A DNA stretch of 64,000 bases from an uncultured Clostridia bacterium. GTDB taxonomy: Bacteria; Bacillota; Clostridia; Saccharofermentanales; Saccharofermentanaceae. This document shows positions 40,596 through 49,869 of the stretch, piece by piece (position 1 is the stretch's first letter; each line of letters begins with the position of its first letter). The stretch is taken from contig CAMYXF010000003.1 of the NCBI GenBank assembly GCA_947303185.1, positions 1 to 64,000 on the forward strand, written 5' to 3'. Position numbers and translations under genes: made by a program. A model generated the notes under the pieces. It searched no databases and had not been told where the DNA came from. It was given only the letters and a program-made list of their open reading frames with translations.

Positions 40596-42029
40596 TTACA
40601 TCAACGCGATTTTTTCGCACGCATCTTCCACCATCATCTGTCCGTACTCACCTTCGAAAAAGTGATCGGCACCGCCTATGATTACCAACTGTCCGTTTTC
40701 GAGTACTTCAAGCGCCTTATCGAAAGACGCAGGATCTTCTCCGTAACCGTCATGCGTGCCCATATAGATAACGGTGTTCAGCTTGCAATCCTTGAGCAGA
40801 CCGTAAATGCGGAGCGTCTCAGATGTCCCGTCTTCATATGTTACCGCAAGCATCTCACCTATCGGTATCGACGGTTCTACAAGGATCAATCCTTTTATCT
40901 CAGATGCTCTCTCACAGCCTGCAAAAGCAGTTACCAGACCGCCGAAGCTGTGTCCCCAAAGATAGACATTTGAACTGTCCACGTTGGGAAGTTTATCGAG
41001 TGAATCCAGAACCGAATACAGGTCAGCAGTTTCAGATAAGAAAACTTCACCATAGTCCGAAGGGTTTTCTCCGTCAGGATCGGAATAACCGATGAAAGAG
41101 AATACGACTGCTGCATATCCGTTAGCTGCAAAGGCTCTCGCATCATCCACATAGTCAGTATACGGCTGCATAAGGCCGCACGAGAGTACCACTACAGGGT
41201 AAGGTCCGTCGCCTTCAGGAAGATAAAGTTTACCTTCGATCTCCATACCGTCCCTGTAGAAAGTTACTGCTTTTTCTGTCGCTGAAACATCAGTTATGAC
41301 TGGGTCAGCTGTCTCATAAGTAATGTCTATATCGTCAGACGCCAGTTCCTCTGTCCGGGCCGGCTCACCTGAACCCGAAGCAATATACTCACAGAACTCA
41401 AGATCGTCGTATGTAATCACATATTCGTTTCCGTCGTCGTTGCTAAGAATGATGGTATTAGACACAGGATCAAACCTGTCGCTGTAGTCTAAGTAATTAT
41501 TGCTGTTGATATCGATGCCAAGTCTTTTCGCGATGGTGGGATAAGATGCGATAAACGATGATTTAGTCATGTCGCCGTAGCACGGATATGCGATCTCGAT
41601 AACACCATCATTCAGTCTGTAAACACTCGTACAGCTGTTAAATTTCGTATCGGTTCCCCATCCGCCGGTACAAACCAGTTCAGTCTCTCCGTCTCCGTTA
41701 AGATCTGCCAGATAGGCACTTATGTCATCTGCCAGTCCGCCGTATACGGCAAAGTCTTTTCCGGTAGAATCATCGATGAACCATATGTTATAGACTATCG
41801 CACCGCCCCACGAGAGATCTTCCGTCTCGATGTGCCAGTCGGAAATCCCCAATATCGGACCATCGTATTCTTCAGTGATCTCTATGGGTGTAAATGGTTT
41901 AACAGTTTCTTCTGTCGTTTCTGATTCAGAAATTGCTACCGACGTTTCAACGGCTTTATTGCATGATGTTATTCCCATCAACATAACTGCCGTCATTGTC
42001 GCAGCTAATAAACTTTTCACATTGATCAT
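40596..42029 (-). CDS. Alpha/beta hydrolase lipoprotein
   Basis: Lipobox MGITSCN; nucleophile elbow YLWGHSFGGLVTAF; IGGADHFF. Confidence 0.88.
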   Translation of the reverse strand: MINVKSLLAATMTAVMLMGITSCNKAVETSVAISESETTEETVKPFTPIEITEEYDGPILGISDWHIETEDLSWGGAIVYNIWFIDDSTGKDFAVYGGLADDISAYLADLNGDGETELVCTGGWGTDTKFNSCTSVYRLNDGVIEIAYPCYGDMTKSSFIASYPTIAKRLGIDINSNNYLDYSDRFDPVSNTIILSNDDGNEYVITYDDLEFCEYIASGSGEPARTEELASDDIDITYETADPVITDVSATEKAVTFYRDGMEIEGKLYLPEGDGPYPVVVLSCGLMQPYTDYVDDARAFAANGYAAVVFSFIGYSDPDGENPSDYGEVFLSETADLYSVLDSLDKLPNVDSSNVYLWGHSFGGLVTAFAGCERASEIKGLILVEPSIPIGEMLAVTYEDGTSETLRIYGLLKDCKLNTVIYMGTHDGYGEDPASFDKALEVLENGQLVIIGGADHFFEGEYGQMMVEDACEKIALM

Positions 42030-42086
42030 TTTCCCATCTCCCCAGTTGAGCAATGATATTCCCGGTCTTATGTCCCATAGTTATTT

Positions 42087-42575
42087 TCAGCCTCTGGCCT
42101 TGTATTCAACTAATGCCAAATGTTCGCGTCTGTAAAGTCCGTAATCCTCAATTGCCGTCTGATGGAATCTCTCGTAATCTCCGAACATCGCGATGGCTTC
42201 ATCAAGAGGCATCCAGACGGGCTTATAGCCTGCTTCCTCCTCGCCTTTTGTAAGGTGCTGAATTCCTGTATCTTCGATCAGTTCGCATACGAAATAGTGG
42301 CTGATGTGTCTCCAGTCCAAAAACAGTTCTTCGACTTCAAGATATTCTTCCGTTGCCTTTACCTTCATGCCGGTCTCTTCGAGAAGCTCCCGCTCGCAGC
42401 ATTCCGCGTATGTCTCGCCTTCGTCGTGACCGCCGCCGGGGATCATGTACTTGTCGTTTACTGACTCATAACTTAAAAGAACTTTTCCGTCATTTACGAC
42501 TATTCCCCTGCTTGCGTGACGGAGATGCTCCACATGTCCCAGATAGTCGTCGTTGATCAATTGCATCTGTTTCAT
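42087..42575 (-). CDS. NUDIX hydrolase
   Basis: GGGHDEGETYAECCERELLEETG. Confidence 0.9.
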   Translation of the reverse strand: MKQMQLINDDYLGHVEHLRHASRGIVVNDGKVLLSYESVNDKYMIPGGGHDEGETYAECCERELLEETGMKVKATEEYLEVEELFLDWRHISHYFVCELIEDTGIQHLTKGEEEAGYKPVWMPLDEAIAMFGDYERFHQTAIEDYGLYRREHLALVEYKARG

Positions 42576-42601
42576 CTTGTTACCCCCATTAATTCAAATC
42601 A

Positions 42602-42612
42602 ATTATACCAAT
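42602..42612 (-). promoter_or_regulatory. Extended -10 promoter element (ATTGGTATAAT)
   Basis: TGGTATAAT on minus strand 27 nt upstream of the NUDIX start. Confidence 0.6.
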
Positions 42613-42736
42613 CTGTTATTTTTTAATCATTACGGGCGAATAACCTTCCGGCACCTATAAAGAAAGAATTCCAATGATATAATCTTCGTACTTAAAGTCA
42701 AGCAGCAAACGATATTCTCAATACACTCAACAGCAC

Positions 42737-44095
42737 ATGAACATAGAAGAAAAGAAAATCTTTAATACGCGTCTGAAATCACTTGCGGTGCCGCTCGCTC
42801 TCCAGAGCCTTCTTAATGCTCTGGTCGGTGCATCTGATGCGCTTATGCTCGGAAGACTGAATCAGGATTCCATAGCAGCAGTATCTCTGGCGAACCAGTT
42901 ATTCTTCGTAATGACACTTTTCACCGGTGCGATCACTGGCGCTGCAGGAATTCTTATCGCCCAGTATTGGGGTAAGAAAGATTATAAGAATGCCGGACGC
43001 TTCCTCGCGATGGCATTAAGATATTCGCTTCTTGTAAGCCTTATATTCTTCGTTGCCGCACTGGTTTTCGCTGAGCCCGTGATGATGATATTCACGTCTG
43101 AAACCAACCTTATAACCATCGGTGCGGGATATTTGCGCATCGTAAGTTTCTCTTACGTTTTCTCGGCTCTTGCACAGTGTTTCCTGATGAGCATGGAGAT
43201 AGCAGGAGATGCAAAACTGTGCGTCATCATATCTGCAGTTACGGTCACGGTAGACATGACTGCAGACTATTTCCTGATCTACGGAAAATGCGGACTGCCG
43301 GCGCTTGGTGCAAACGGCTCTGCCTATTCGACAATAGCCGTTGAAGTGATATCTCTTACGATTGCTCTTATCTGGGCCAAGAAAAAAGAAACGATCCAGC
43401 TGCCGTTTAAGACTCTCACATACTTTTCCAAAGACTTCGAAAAAGATTACTGGAAGATATTCATCGCAAATCTCGCAAGCGCCCTTTCATGGGGCTTAAG
43501 CATCTCCGTCCACAACGTGATAATGGGACATCTGGGATCTGATGCGACAGCGGCAGCTTCAGTCACGAGCGTTGCGCAGCAGCTGATAGCCTGTGTCACA
43601 TGGGGCATTGCAGGAGCTTCAGGCATCATGATCGGTGAACTTCTTGGAGCCGGAAAACTTGATGAAGCAAAGAAATACGGCGACAGGTTTTATAAGGTCT
43701 CATTTTTCAGCGGACTTATAAACGTCCTTCTTATCGCAGTAACTGGACCTCTCATCTATATCTTCTATGCCCTGACAAGTACGGCCAAAAGTTATCTTGC
43801 CTGGATGCTGGTATTCAGCTGCTTTTATATGTTTGCTTTTGCATATAACACGATATTCACCTGCGGCGTATTCCCGGCAGGTGGCGACGCAAAGTACGAT
43901 GCGATAAGCGTTTTCTTTGCCACATGGTGCTTTGCGATTCCCGCAGCGCTTATAGTCTGCTTCGTATTTAAATGGCCGGTGCTCGCAGTATATGTCGTAA
44001 TGTGCCTTGATGAGATCGTTAAACTGCCGTTCCTGAAGTGGCATTACAACAAGTATATTTGGGTAAAAAATCTGACCAGAAACGTGGAAGATTAA
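42737..44095 (+). CDS. MATE family efflux transporter
   Basis: 12-TM pattern; PLALQSLLNALVGASDALMLGRLNQDSIAAVSLANQ. Confidence 0.93.
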   Translation: MNIEEKKIFNTRLKSLAVPLALQSLLNALVGASDALMLGRLNQDSIAAVSLANQLFFVMTLFTGAITGAAGILIAQYWGKKDYKNAGRFLAMALRYSLLVSLIFFVAALVFAEPVMMIFTSETNLITIGAGYLRIVSFSYVFSALAQCFLMSMEIAGDAKLCVIISAVTVTVDMTADYFLIYGKCGLPALGANGSAYSTIAVEVISLTIALIWAKKKETIQLPFKTLTYFSKDFEKDYWKIFIANLASALSWGLSISVHNVIMGHLGSDATAAASVTSVAQQLIACVTWGIAGASGIMIGELLGAGKLDEAKKYGDRFYKVSFFSGLINVLLIAVTGPLIYIFYALTSTAKSYLAWMLVFSCFYMFAFAYNTIFTCGVFPAGGDAKYDAISVFFATWCFAIPAALIVCFVFKWPVLAVYVVMCLDEIVKLPFLKWHYNKYIWVKNLTRNVED

Positions 44096-44123
44096 GGTAG
44101 AATAAAAAATATTTGACAGGAGG

Positions 44124-44843
44124 GTGATGAACATGTCAACAAGCGAAGCAACAGCGACAAAAACCAAGAAGAAATCATCAGGTGGTGTTTTCTTTACCAT
44201 TATTGTAGTACTGGCACTCCTTGGCGGCGGCTACTATCTTGTAACTAACTTCCTTCTTGCTCCCAAGCACGAGATCAAGATCGACGATAAAGTTATCAGC
44301 ACAAGCAGCACCATTCAGGCCTTCCTTGATGACGGCTTCGTGCTTTGCGATGTAACGGGCAGGATCTTTGATCCGTCAGGCTATACACTCGATGCAAAAG
44401 AAATCTGCAACGATACTTTCTACCTCGGTGTGGATCCAAGCACATATTCTGCTAAGTGCAGCGGAGTGCAGATCACTCCCGCAAACTTCTCAACCGGCAG
44501 TCAGAGCCTTACTGAATGTTCTGTCTTTGAGATCAAGTATTCGCCGAAGTTCCAGGATGCCGGAGTAACTGTCCTTGTCGACGGCACAGACATGAACACG
44601 GTAGCTTTGGATCAGTGGGTATCTTTCTTAAAAGAAAAGTCTTTCCCCTTCAGCGCCAAGGATTTTGATGAGCTCAGCACAGGTGCATCAACATTTGCTT
44701 CGGCAACTAAGGAAACACACAAGTACAGCGTAGATCTCGATTTTGAATCCAAGGCTGATGCTTCAAACAACCTCGTATACGAATACAGCTTCGGCAGCCT
44801 CTCGATTGCAAGAGACGTACAGGTCGAATACAAGACAAACTGA
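44124..44843 (+). CDS. Hypothetical single-TM-anchored protein
   Basis: AGGAGGG RBS; N-terminal TM FTIIVVLALLGGGYYLV. Confidence 0.8.
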   Translation: MMNMSTSEATATKTKKKSSGGVFFTIIVVLALLGGGYYLVTNFLLAPKHEIKIDDKVISTSSTIQAFLDDGFVLCDVTGRIFDPSGYTLDAKEICNDTFYLGVDPSTYSAKCSGVQITPANFSTGSQSLTECSVFEIKYSPKFQDAGVTVLVDGTDMNTVALDQWVSFLKEKSFPFSAKDFDELSTGASTFASATKETHKYSVDLDFESKADASNNLVYEYSFGSLSIARDVQVEYKTN

Positions 44844-44871
44844 TACAGATAAGGAATTTATAAAGTAATAT

Positions 44872-44908
44872 GCCCCGGGTTGATCTTCATTCCCGGGGCA
44901 CTTTTTTA
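44872..44908 (+). terminator. Rho-independent terminator
   Basis: GCCCCGGG...CCCGGGGCACTTTTTT. Confidence 0.85.
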
Positions 44909-44938
44909 GAATCAGTTATTAATTCGTTATCCTTAGGA

Positions 44939-45799
44939 TTACCAATCCGAATCCCAGTCTGAGTCATACGAATCGTAATCGCCCCAGTCGTAATCCCAGT
45001 CATCGTCGTCCCAGTTACTGTCATTCCAGCTGTCGTCATCGTTGTCGTAATCGTTGGAATATTCCTCGGTCGGATATTCTTCGATATCGTCAGCATAATC
45101 GGCGTCAAGGTCAGAATAATCCCTGGCCTCATAGTAATCTTTATAATTCTCTGTCAGGGTGTCGGGAGCATCGTATGTGCGTTCCCACTCGCCGTAGTCA
45201 TCTGGTGTATACCAGGCGCCGGCCGCATAGTAGTAAGGTGTTCCCTTGTAATCGTAATAGCCCCTGTCAGGTGTTTTGGAATCCTGTATGGCCATAACGA
45301 TGAAGCCGATTATCCATATCGCTAACATAATGAGGAAAATGGGCAGCATTACGCCAAAGGGACCCTTACGTCTCCTTTGCTTTACCGGCTTCGGGGTATA
45401 ACTGTTAGTAGTCTTGCCTCTGTCGAGATCTGCCTGCTTGCGCTCCAAGAGCTCGGCCTTCATCTTCTGGTAGATCTCATTGACCGCATATGCCTCATCG
45501 GTACCCTGATACCTTATCGCACGCGAACCGTCTGCCTTGTTCTTATAAACAACGCAGTTGCCTGTGGTAGGTTCTTTGTAGATACCGAATGCGCGGGGTT
45601 CCTTGTAATCGATTCCGATGAAGAACCTCATCTTTTCGAGCGGAATGCCCTTCTCCTGAGCGAAGGCCTGGAGCTCTTCAATTGTCTTTGGAACCTGGTT
45701 GCCGCTTCTTTGAATGTGTACGTTGACCGCGCCGCAGTTGGGACACTTCTCTATCGTGTCATCTATAACGCTTCCGCAATAATCACAGAAAGTCTTCAT
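44939..45799 (-). CDS. Zinc-ribbon membrane protein with Asp/Tyr/Trp-rich C-terminal tail
   Basis: CDYCGSVIDDTIEKCPNCG; TM; WNDSNWDDDDWDYDWGDYDSYDSDWDSDW. Confidence 0.85.
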   Translation of the reverse strand: MKTFCDYCGSVIDDTIEKCPNCGAVNVHIQRSGNQVPKTIEELQAFAQEKGIPLEKMRFFIGIDYKEPRAFGIYKEPTTGNCVVYKNKADGSRAIRYQGTDEAYAVNEIYQKMKAELLERKQADLDRGKTTNSYTPKPVKQRRRKGPFGVMLPIFLIMLAIWIIGFIVMAIQDSKTPDRGYYDYKGTPYYYAAGAWYTPDDYGEWERTYDAPDTLTENYKDYYEARDYSDLDADYADDIEEYPTEEYSNDYDNDDDSWNDSNWDDDDWDYDWGDYDSYDSDWDSDW

Positions 45800-45860
45800 T
45801 ACTACCCCTCCGATCTTTTTAATGCAATCGAAAATCCTAAAGCATTATATCACTTAATGA

Positions 45861-45977
45861 TCACCCTAAACTGTACTTCTCCTTAACGCGCTCATCAGGC
45901 TCGTAGCCGCCCAGGAATACATCAGTAATGTCCGGCTGATCTGTTGAATAAGCAACACCCACTGATCCGTGTGTTGC
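45861..45977 (-). pseudogene. 3' gene remnant (THGSVGVAYSTDQPDITDVFLGGYEPDERVKEKYSLG*)
   Basis: Protein-like open frame closed upstream by TAA and lacking a start. Confidence 0.35.
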
Positions 45978-46068
45978 TTAAATTAAAAAAGGTCTCGGAA
46001 ACTTGTTCCAAAACCTCTTCTGATCTGACATAAAATCTCAGGTATTAATACAAAACTATAAGACGCTC

Positions 46069-46980
46069 TTACTGCAGCTGTGTTGACGCCCCGGATATCG
46101 TAAGTGCTTCTTTAAGCACTTCCAGGTGTGTTTCCTTTTGTGTTCCGTAGTATTCTCCGTCCAAGGACCAGGCGATATCGGAATCTGAAATGAAAGTTGC
46201 TTTTGTTATGCGGGTCATCAGCATCAGGGGGTGATCTGTTCTGCCTTCTCTGAGAACATTAAGCACTTCCTTTGCCTCTTCACGTGAGCCCGGCTTTTTG
46301 ATCAAAAACAACTCCATAACGCCGTCATTGTTTTTTAAAGATGCATCATCAATAAACTTTTTGTCGATCTCGCTTAAGTTGGATACGGAACCGATAATAT
46401 AATCATCTTCAAAGCGCCCGGCATCAGTTTCGATAGTCATATGGAAGCTGTCTGCGATGTTCATATAGAGTTCGCCCATCGCCTTCAATATGTATTTTGA
46501 ATACGAGAAAACAGTTTTCATCTGCTGGCTCGTAACGAAATTCAGTGAGGAAGCGGAAACGAATGAAGCCACAAAATTATAATATCTGTCATTTACTTTT
46601 CCGGCATCGATTTTATACGGCTGACCGTTTATTGCAGCGTTAATTGCTTCTGCGCTGTCTTCAGGAATGTCCAAAGATGAGGCTATGACATTCGTATTGC
46701 CGCAGGGAATATAAGCAAACACAGGAAGCTTCTCTCTTCCTAAATATCTGTTTGTGATCTGATTAAATGTTCCGTCGCCGCCGCAACTTACAACAAGTCC
46801 GGAGTCATCAGGAAATTCATCGCCTGTCATTTCATTCTCGCCGGGCAGGATCCTTGATGTGCGTATCTCATATCCGGCAGAAACAAGTGCATCAATAACG
46901 GCATCTTCAGCAGCCTGTGCCTTACCTGTACCGGCAGATGCATTTAGGATAACCATAGCTTTTCGCGCATTATATTCCAT
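46069..46980 (-). CDS. Diacylglycerol/lipid kinase family protein (YegS/DgkB-like)
   Basis: AMVILNASAGTGKA; VSCGGDGTFNQITNRYLG; PCGNTNVIASSL. Confidence 0.92.
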   Translation of the reverse strand: MEYNARKAMVILNASAGTGKAQAAEDAVIDALVSAGYEIRTSRILPGENEMTGDEFPDDSGLVVSCGGDGTFNQITNRYLGREKLPVFAYIPCGNTNVIASSLDIPEDSAEAINAAINGQPYKIDAGKVNDRYYNFVASFVSASSLNFVTSQQMKTVFSYSKYILKAMGELYMNIADSFHMTIETDAGRFEDDYIIGSVSNLSEIDKKFIDDASLKNNDGVMELFLIKKPGSREEAKEVLNVLREGRTDHPLMLMTRITKATFISDSDIAWSLDGEYYGTQKETHLEVLKEALTISGASTQLQ

Positions 46981-47023
46981 AATATCCATCCTGATTCGAG
47001 TCGTTCGGCTAATTGACAAGGTG

Positions 47024-47135
47024 ATGTAACACTTGTAACATCATAACACATTTTGAATGTAACACCCACCGTAATCCAAGTCAATTCGCCGGCAATCAAG
47101 TGTTACATTTTCCGAACTATCTGTAACACCGGCCG
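47024..47135. promoter_or_regulatory. Cluster of TGTAACA/TGTTACA motifs between divergent lipid kinase and TetR genes
   Basis: GATGTAACACTTGTAACATC, AATGTAACACC, GTGTTACATT, CTGTAACACC. Confidence 0.6.
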
Positions 47136-47157
47136 GTTCATTCAGGAGAAATGCATC

Positions 47158-47706
47158 ATGTCACAGACCGTCTCAACCTATCCGCATAATCTTTCTAACA
47201 GCGAAGCAAATAAGATCACGCGCGAATCAATCTGCACGGCTTTGCTGGAACTCCTGCAGGATAAGGATTTCAATGAGATATCCGTATCTGAACTTGTCAG
47301 ACGCGCAGGTGTATCAAGACAGTCCTTCTACCGCAACTACAAAACAAAAGAAGACATTGTTCTGGAGATAGAAAGAACGGTCGGTTGGGCCATAATCGAG
47401 AAAATGAAAGACCCTGTCTATAGAAACAATCCGAGGAAATGGTATACCGATTTTTTCTCAATAATAAAAGACAACTCCGCTGCCGTTACTCTACTTCTGA
47501 AAGCCGACCTGTTCGTAACAATTTTCGACAAGATACCTTCATATATCGAGAGCCAGATGGAAACATGCGGGCCGGAACTTCATTACCAGATAGTCGGTTC
47601 CATGGCCGCTGTGCATTCTGTCGCACGTGACTGGTTTATCAACGGCATGAAAGAAAGCGAAGAAGATATGGCCGATTTCTGCATGCGCTACACGTGGCAG
47701 GTATAA
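47158..47706 (+). CDS. TetR/AcrR family regulator
   Basis: KDFNEISVSELVRRAGVSRQSFYRNYKTKEDIVLEIE. Confidence 0.9.
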   Translation: MSQTVSTYPHNLSNSEANKITRESICTALLELLQDKDFNEISVSELVRRAGVSRQSFYRNYKTKEDIVLEIERTVGWAIIEKMKDPVYRNNPRKWYTDFFSIIKDNSAAVTLLLKADLFVTIFDKIPSYIESQMETCGPELHYQIVGSMAAVHSVARDWFINGMKESEEDMADFCMRYTWQV

Positions 47707-47737
47707 GTGCAAATCCTTTTTGGGGCCTGCGCCACAT

Positions 47738-47795
47738 CCCGAAAATTGGAATGTACCTACTAAAACTCCGTTATCACCTTACAATCGCCGCAAAG
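47738..47795. repeat. Truncated family-1 element left end fused to a gene-tail remnant
   Basis: CCCGAAAATTGGAATGTACCTACTAAAA then CTCCGTTATCACCTTACAATCGCCGC. Confidence 0.55.
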
Positions 47796-47854
47796 CGTGC
47801 ATCCGACAAAACCTGAAAAGAATTCCTCTGATTTCCGACAATGTTTTCAACCAA

Positions 47855-47940
47855 CCACCCGTAAAAACGGGTGGTTTGCACTGAGGCTATAAGCCTCTGT
47901 TACCGGCCAGCGCCTCTCACCAGGTAATTATATCACGCAT
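47855..47940 (+). repeat. Terminator-like hairpin plus possible IS200/IS605-type end remnant
   Basis: ACCACCCGTAAAAACGGGTGGTTTGCACTGAGGCTATAAGCCTC. Confidence 0.4.
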
Positions 47941-47977
47941 CCGTTTTTCGATTACTGTCTGGGCGTTCCGCACGCCG

Positions 47978-48721
47978 TCAGTCTAATACTTTCACATTGT
48001 AATATGCGTTGTTGTAGTCGTCGTTCTCAAAATCATTAACGAACTCAGCTTCAACTTCAAACGTCTTTCCGTTAAGCGTATGAAGCTTCGCCTTCCCCTT
48101 GAAGAAAAGTCCCTGCCCGCCGTAAAAGACCATCTGGTCAACAACCTGCTTATAGTCTTCAAGCTTATCTTCAGGCACGTTGCTAATACCATAATCAGGC
48201 CTACCGAACTCAGCCATTCCTCTGGTATGTATCCAGTATCCGTCCTCATCCTCCGAGAACATTACGATCACGTGATTCTGCGCATTAACGTCCTTACCGA
48301 AGAAACGCTCAGTCCATTCCTCAGACGAATACAGCGTGAATGTCTGGAGGTCCAAGATTCCCTTCGCGCCCTTATCAATGAAAGCCTCGCAAATGCCAAT
48401 AAGATTTCTCATATAATCAAGCGTGCTGTCATCCGCGATCTCGCCCCTGATGATGACCACTTTCTCAGTATCCTTGCACGCGTCATAAAGAGCGCTGTCC
48501 GCCTTGCTCAAGTGCTTTCCGATCTCGCCGCCGATAAGCCCGTCGATATAATCCGAATGATCAGGCCTTACCAGTGAAATGATCTCCATCCCCTCCGGCA
48601 TGCCGTCCACATTATGCTTTGTCCTGGACACTTCCAGCTCGTCTCCCGACACGCCGAAAACCACATAAAACAGGAACGGCTTATAGCCGATATCTTCGTA
48701 ATACTTTCTCTCGTTGCTCAT
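47978..48721 (-). CDS. Hypothetical protein (DUF4261-like)
   Basis: 247-aa ORF with coding-like composition. Confidence 0.75.
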   Translation of the reverse strand: MSNERKYYEDIGYKPFLFYVVFGVSGDELEVSRTKHNVDGMPEGMEIISLVRPDHSDYIDGLIGGEIGKHLSKADSALYDACKDTEKVVIIRGEIADDSTLDYMRNLIGICEAFIDKGAKGILDLQTFTLYSSEEWTERFFGKDVNAQNHVIVMFSEDEDGYWIHTRGMAEFGRPDYGISNVPEDKLEDYKQVVDQMVFYGGQGLFFKGKAKLHTLNGKTFEVEAEFVNDFENDDYNNAYYNVKVLD

Positions 48722-48756
48722 GGATTCCTATCTCCTCTGTTTATTCCAATTTCATC

Positions 48757-48767
48757 ATTATACCAAT
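48757..48767 (-). promoter_or_regulatory. Extended -10 promoter element (ATTGGTATAAT)
   Basis: TGGTATAAT on minus strand upstream of 48721 start. Confidence 0.6.
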
Positions 48768-48804
48768 CGCCGTGCTCACTTTTGGTTGAGTCTTATATCC
48801 TCTG

Positions 48805-49072
48805 ATCCGAAATTTACTTGCCCAAAACCGATTTTCCGATTTTAGCAAGTAAAGGGTGGGGGTATATGGCTCTCTTTTTGTCCATTTAAGACGTCGAAAG
48901 CGGTCCATCAGGCAGATTTTGCGGTTTTTTCGAGCTCGAAAAGGCCATCGGAACCATAAAAAGCTGTTTTCAAACGGATGTGGGGAAATATTTTACTTGC
49001 CAAAATTCAATTTTCCGATTTTAGCAAGTAAATTCGTCTTCAAAAACGTTCATATACCCTATGGGGGTATGC
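48805..49072. repeat. Family-1 double-hairpin element, copy 2 (arm TTACTTGC)
   Basis: Left hairpin 48814-48852, right hairpin 48992-49032, GGGGGTATAT 48858-48867, ATACCCTATGGGGGTAT near 49053-49070. Confidence 0.9.
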
Positions 49073-49187
49073 TGTTTGAGGCAGTGTGTGATCAAAAACT
49101 GGTTTCCCCCTGTCATGACCCGCTCTCGATCTTTTCATTCGAGTCCTGAAGTATCTCTATTACATCAGTCTCATCCAATGACTCGCC

Positions 49188-49790
49188 TTATACATACGGC
49201 TGAGTCTCGCAGCCAACCCTGTCCTCACGAACACTACTCCAAGTTTTTGCGGAACGATCGTAGACCTGAGTGTAGAAGCACATGATATCGCATCCTGTTG
49301 CGATATATTCCAGTTCGATTTTTTCTTCATCAAATTCGATTTCAAAATCGCCAATCCGAACACCACGGATTTTAATAGCTTTGTCCGGATCTTCCATCTT
49401 GAAATCAATTTTATCGAAAGCTACAGTGGCAACATATTTATATTTAATTACCTCAATACTGCTACTATAGTTGCTGCGGTAATTAGTAATGTGTACACTG
49501 AATTTCGGATCTTCTTCGTCGAGATATCTTTCAAGAGTATAGTTATTGGCATTACCAACCCATTCATTCTCATCATATTTGAGATCGTCGCAGATTTGCT
49601 TATCCAAAACAACCACAACATGGTCTTCGAAAATAACGATCTTCTCGAGGCCTATCATATTACCACTCGGGCATTCGATGACCTCTTGCGCACCGGCTTC
49701 GTTTACAACCACAGATTTAGATTTCGTGCAGCTCGCAAAGGACAACAGTGTAACTGCCGCTATCAAAAGTGCTAATAGTCTTTTAAACAT
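49188..49790 (-). CDS. Lipoprotein of unknown function (paralog of 50826-51452)
   Basis: Lipobox LLSFASCTKS; strongly similar to the 50826-51452 product. Confidence 0.85.
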   Translation of the reverse strand: MFKRLLALLIAAVTLLSFASCTKSKSVVVNEAGAQEVIECPSGNMIGLEKIVIFEDHVVVVLDKQICDDLKYDENEWVGNANNYTLERYLDEEDPKFSVHITNYRSNYSSSIEVIKYKYVATVAFDKIDFKMEDPDKAIKIRGVRIGDFEIEFDEEKIELEYIATGCDIMCFYTQVYDRSAKTWSSVREDRVGCETQPYV

Positions 49791-49816
49791 ACACTATCCT
49801 CCTTTTCAATGACTTC

Positions 49817-49827
49817 ATTATACCAAT
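49817..49827 (-). promoter_or_regulatory. Extended -10 promoter element (ATTGGTATAAT)
   Basis: Same motif and flank (..CGCCGTG) as at 48757. Confidence 0.6.
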
Positions 49828-49869
49828 CGCCGTGATTACTTTTGTTGGGTCATCCATCATCTGAACCTG

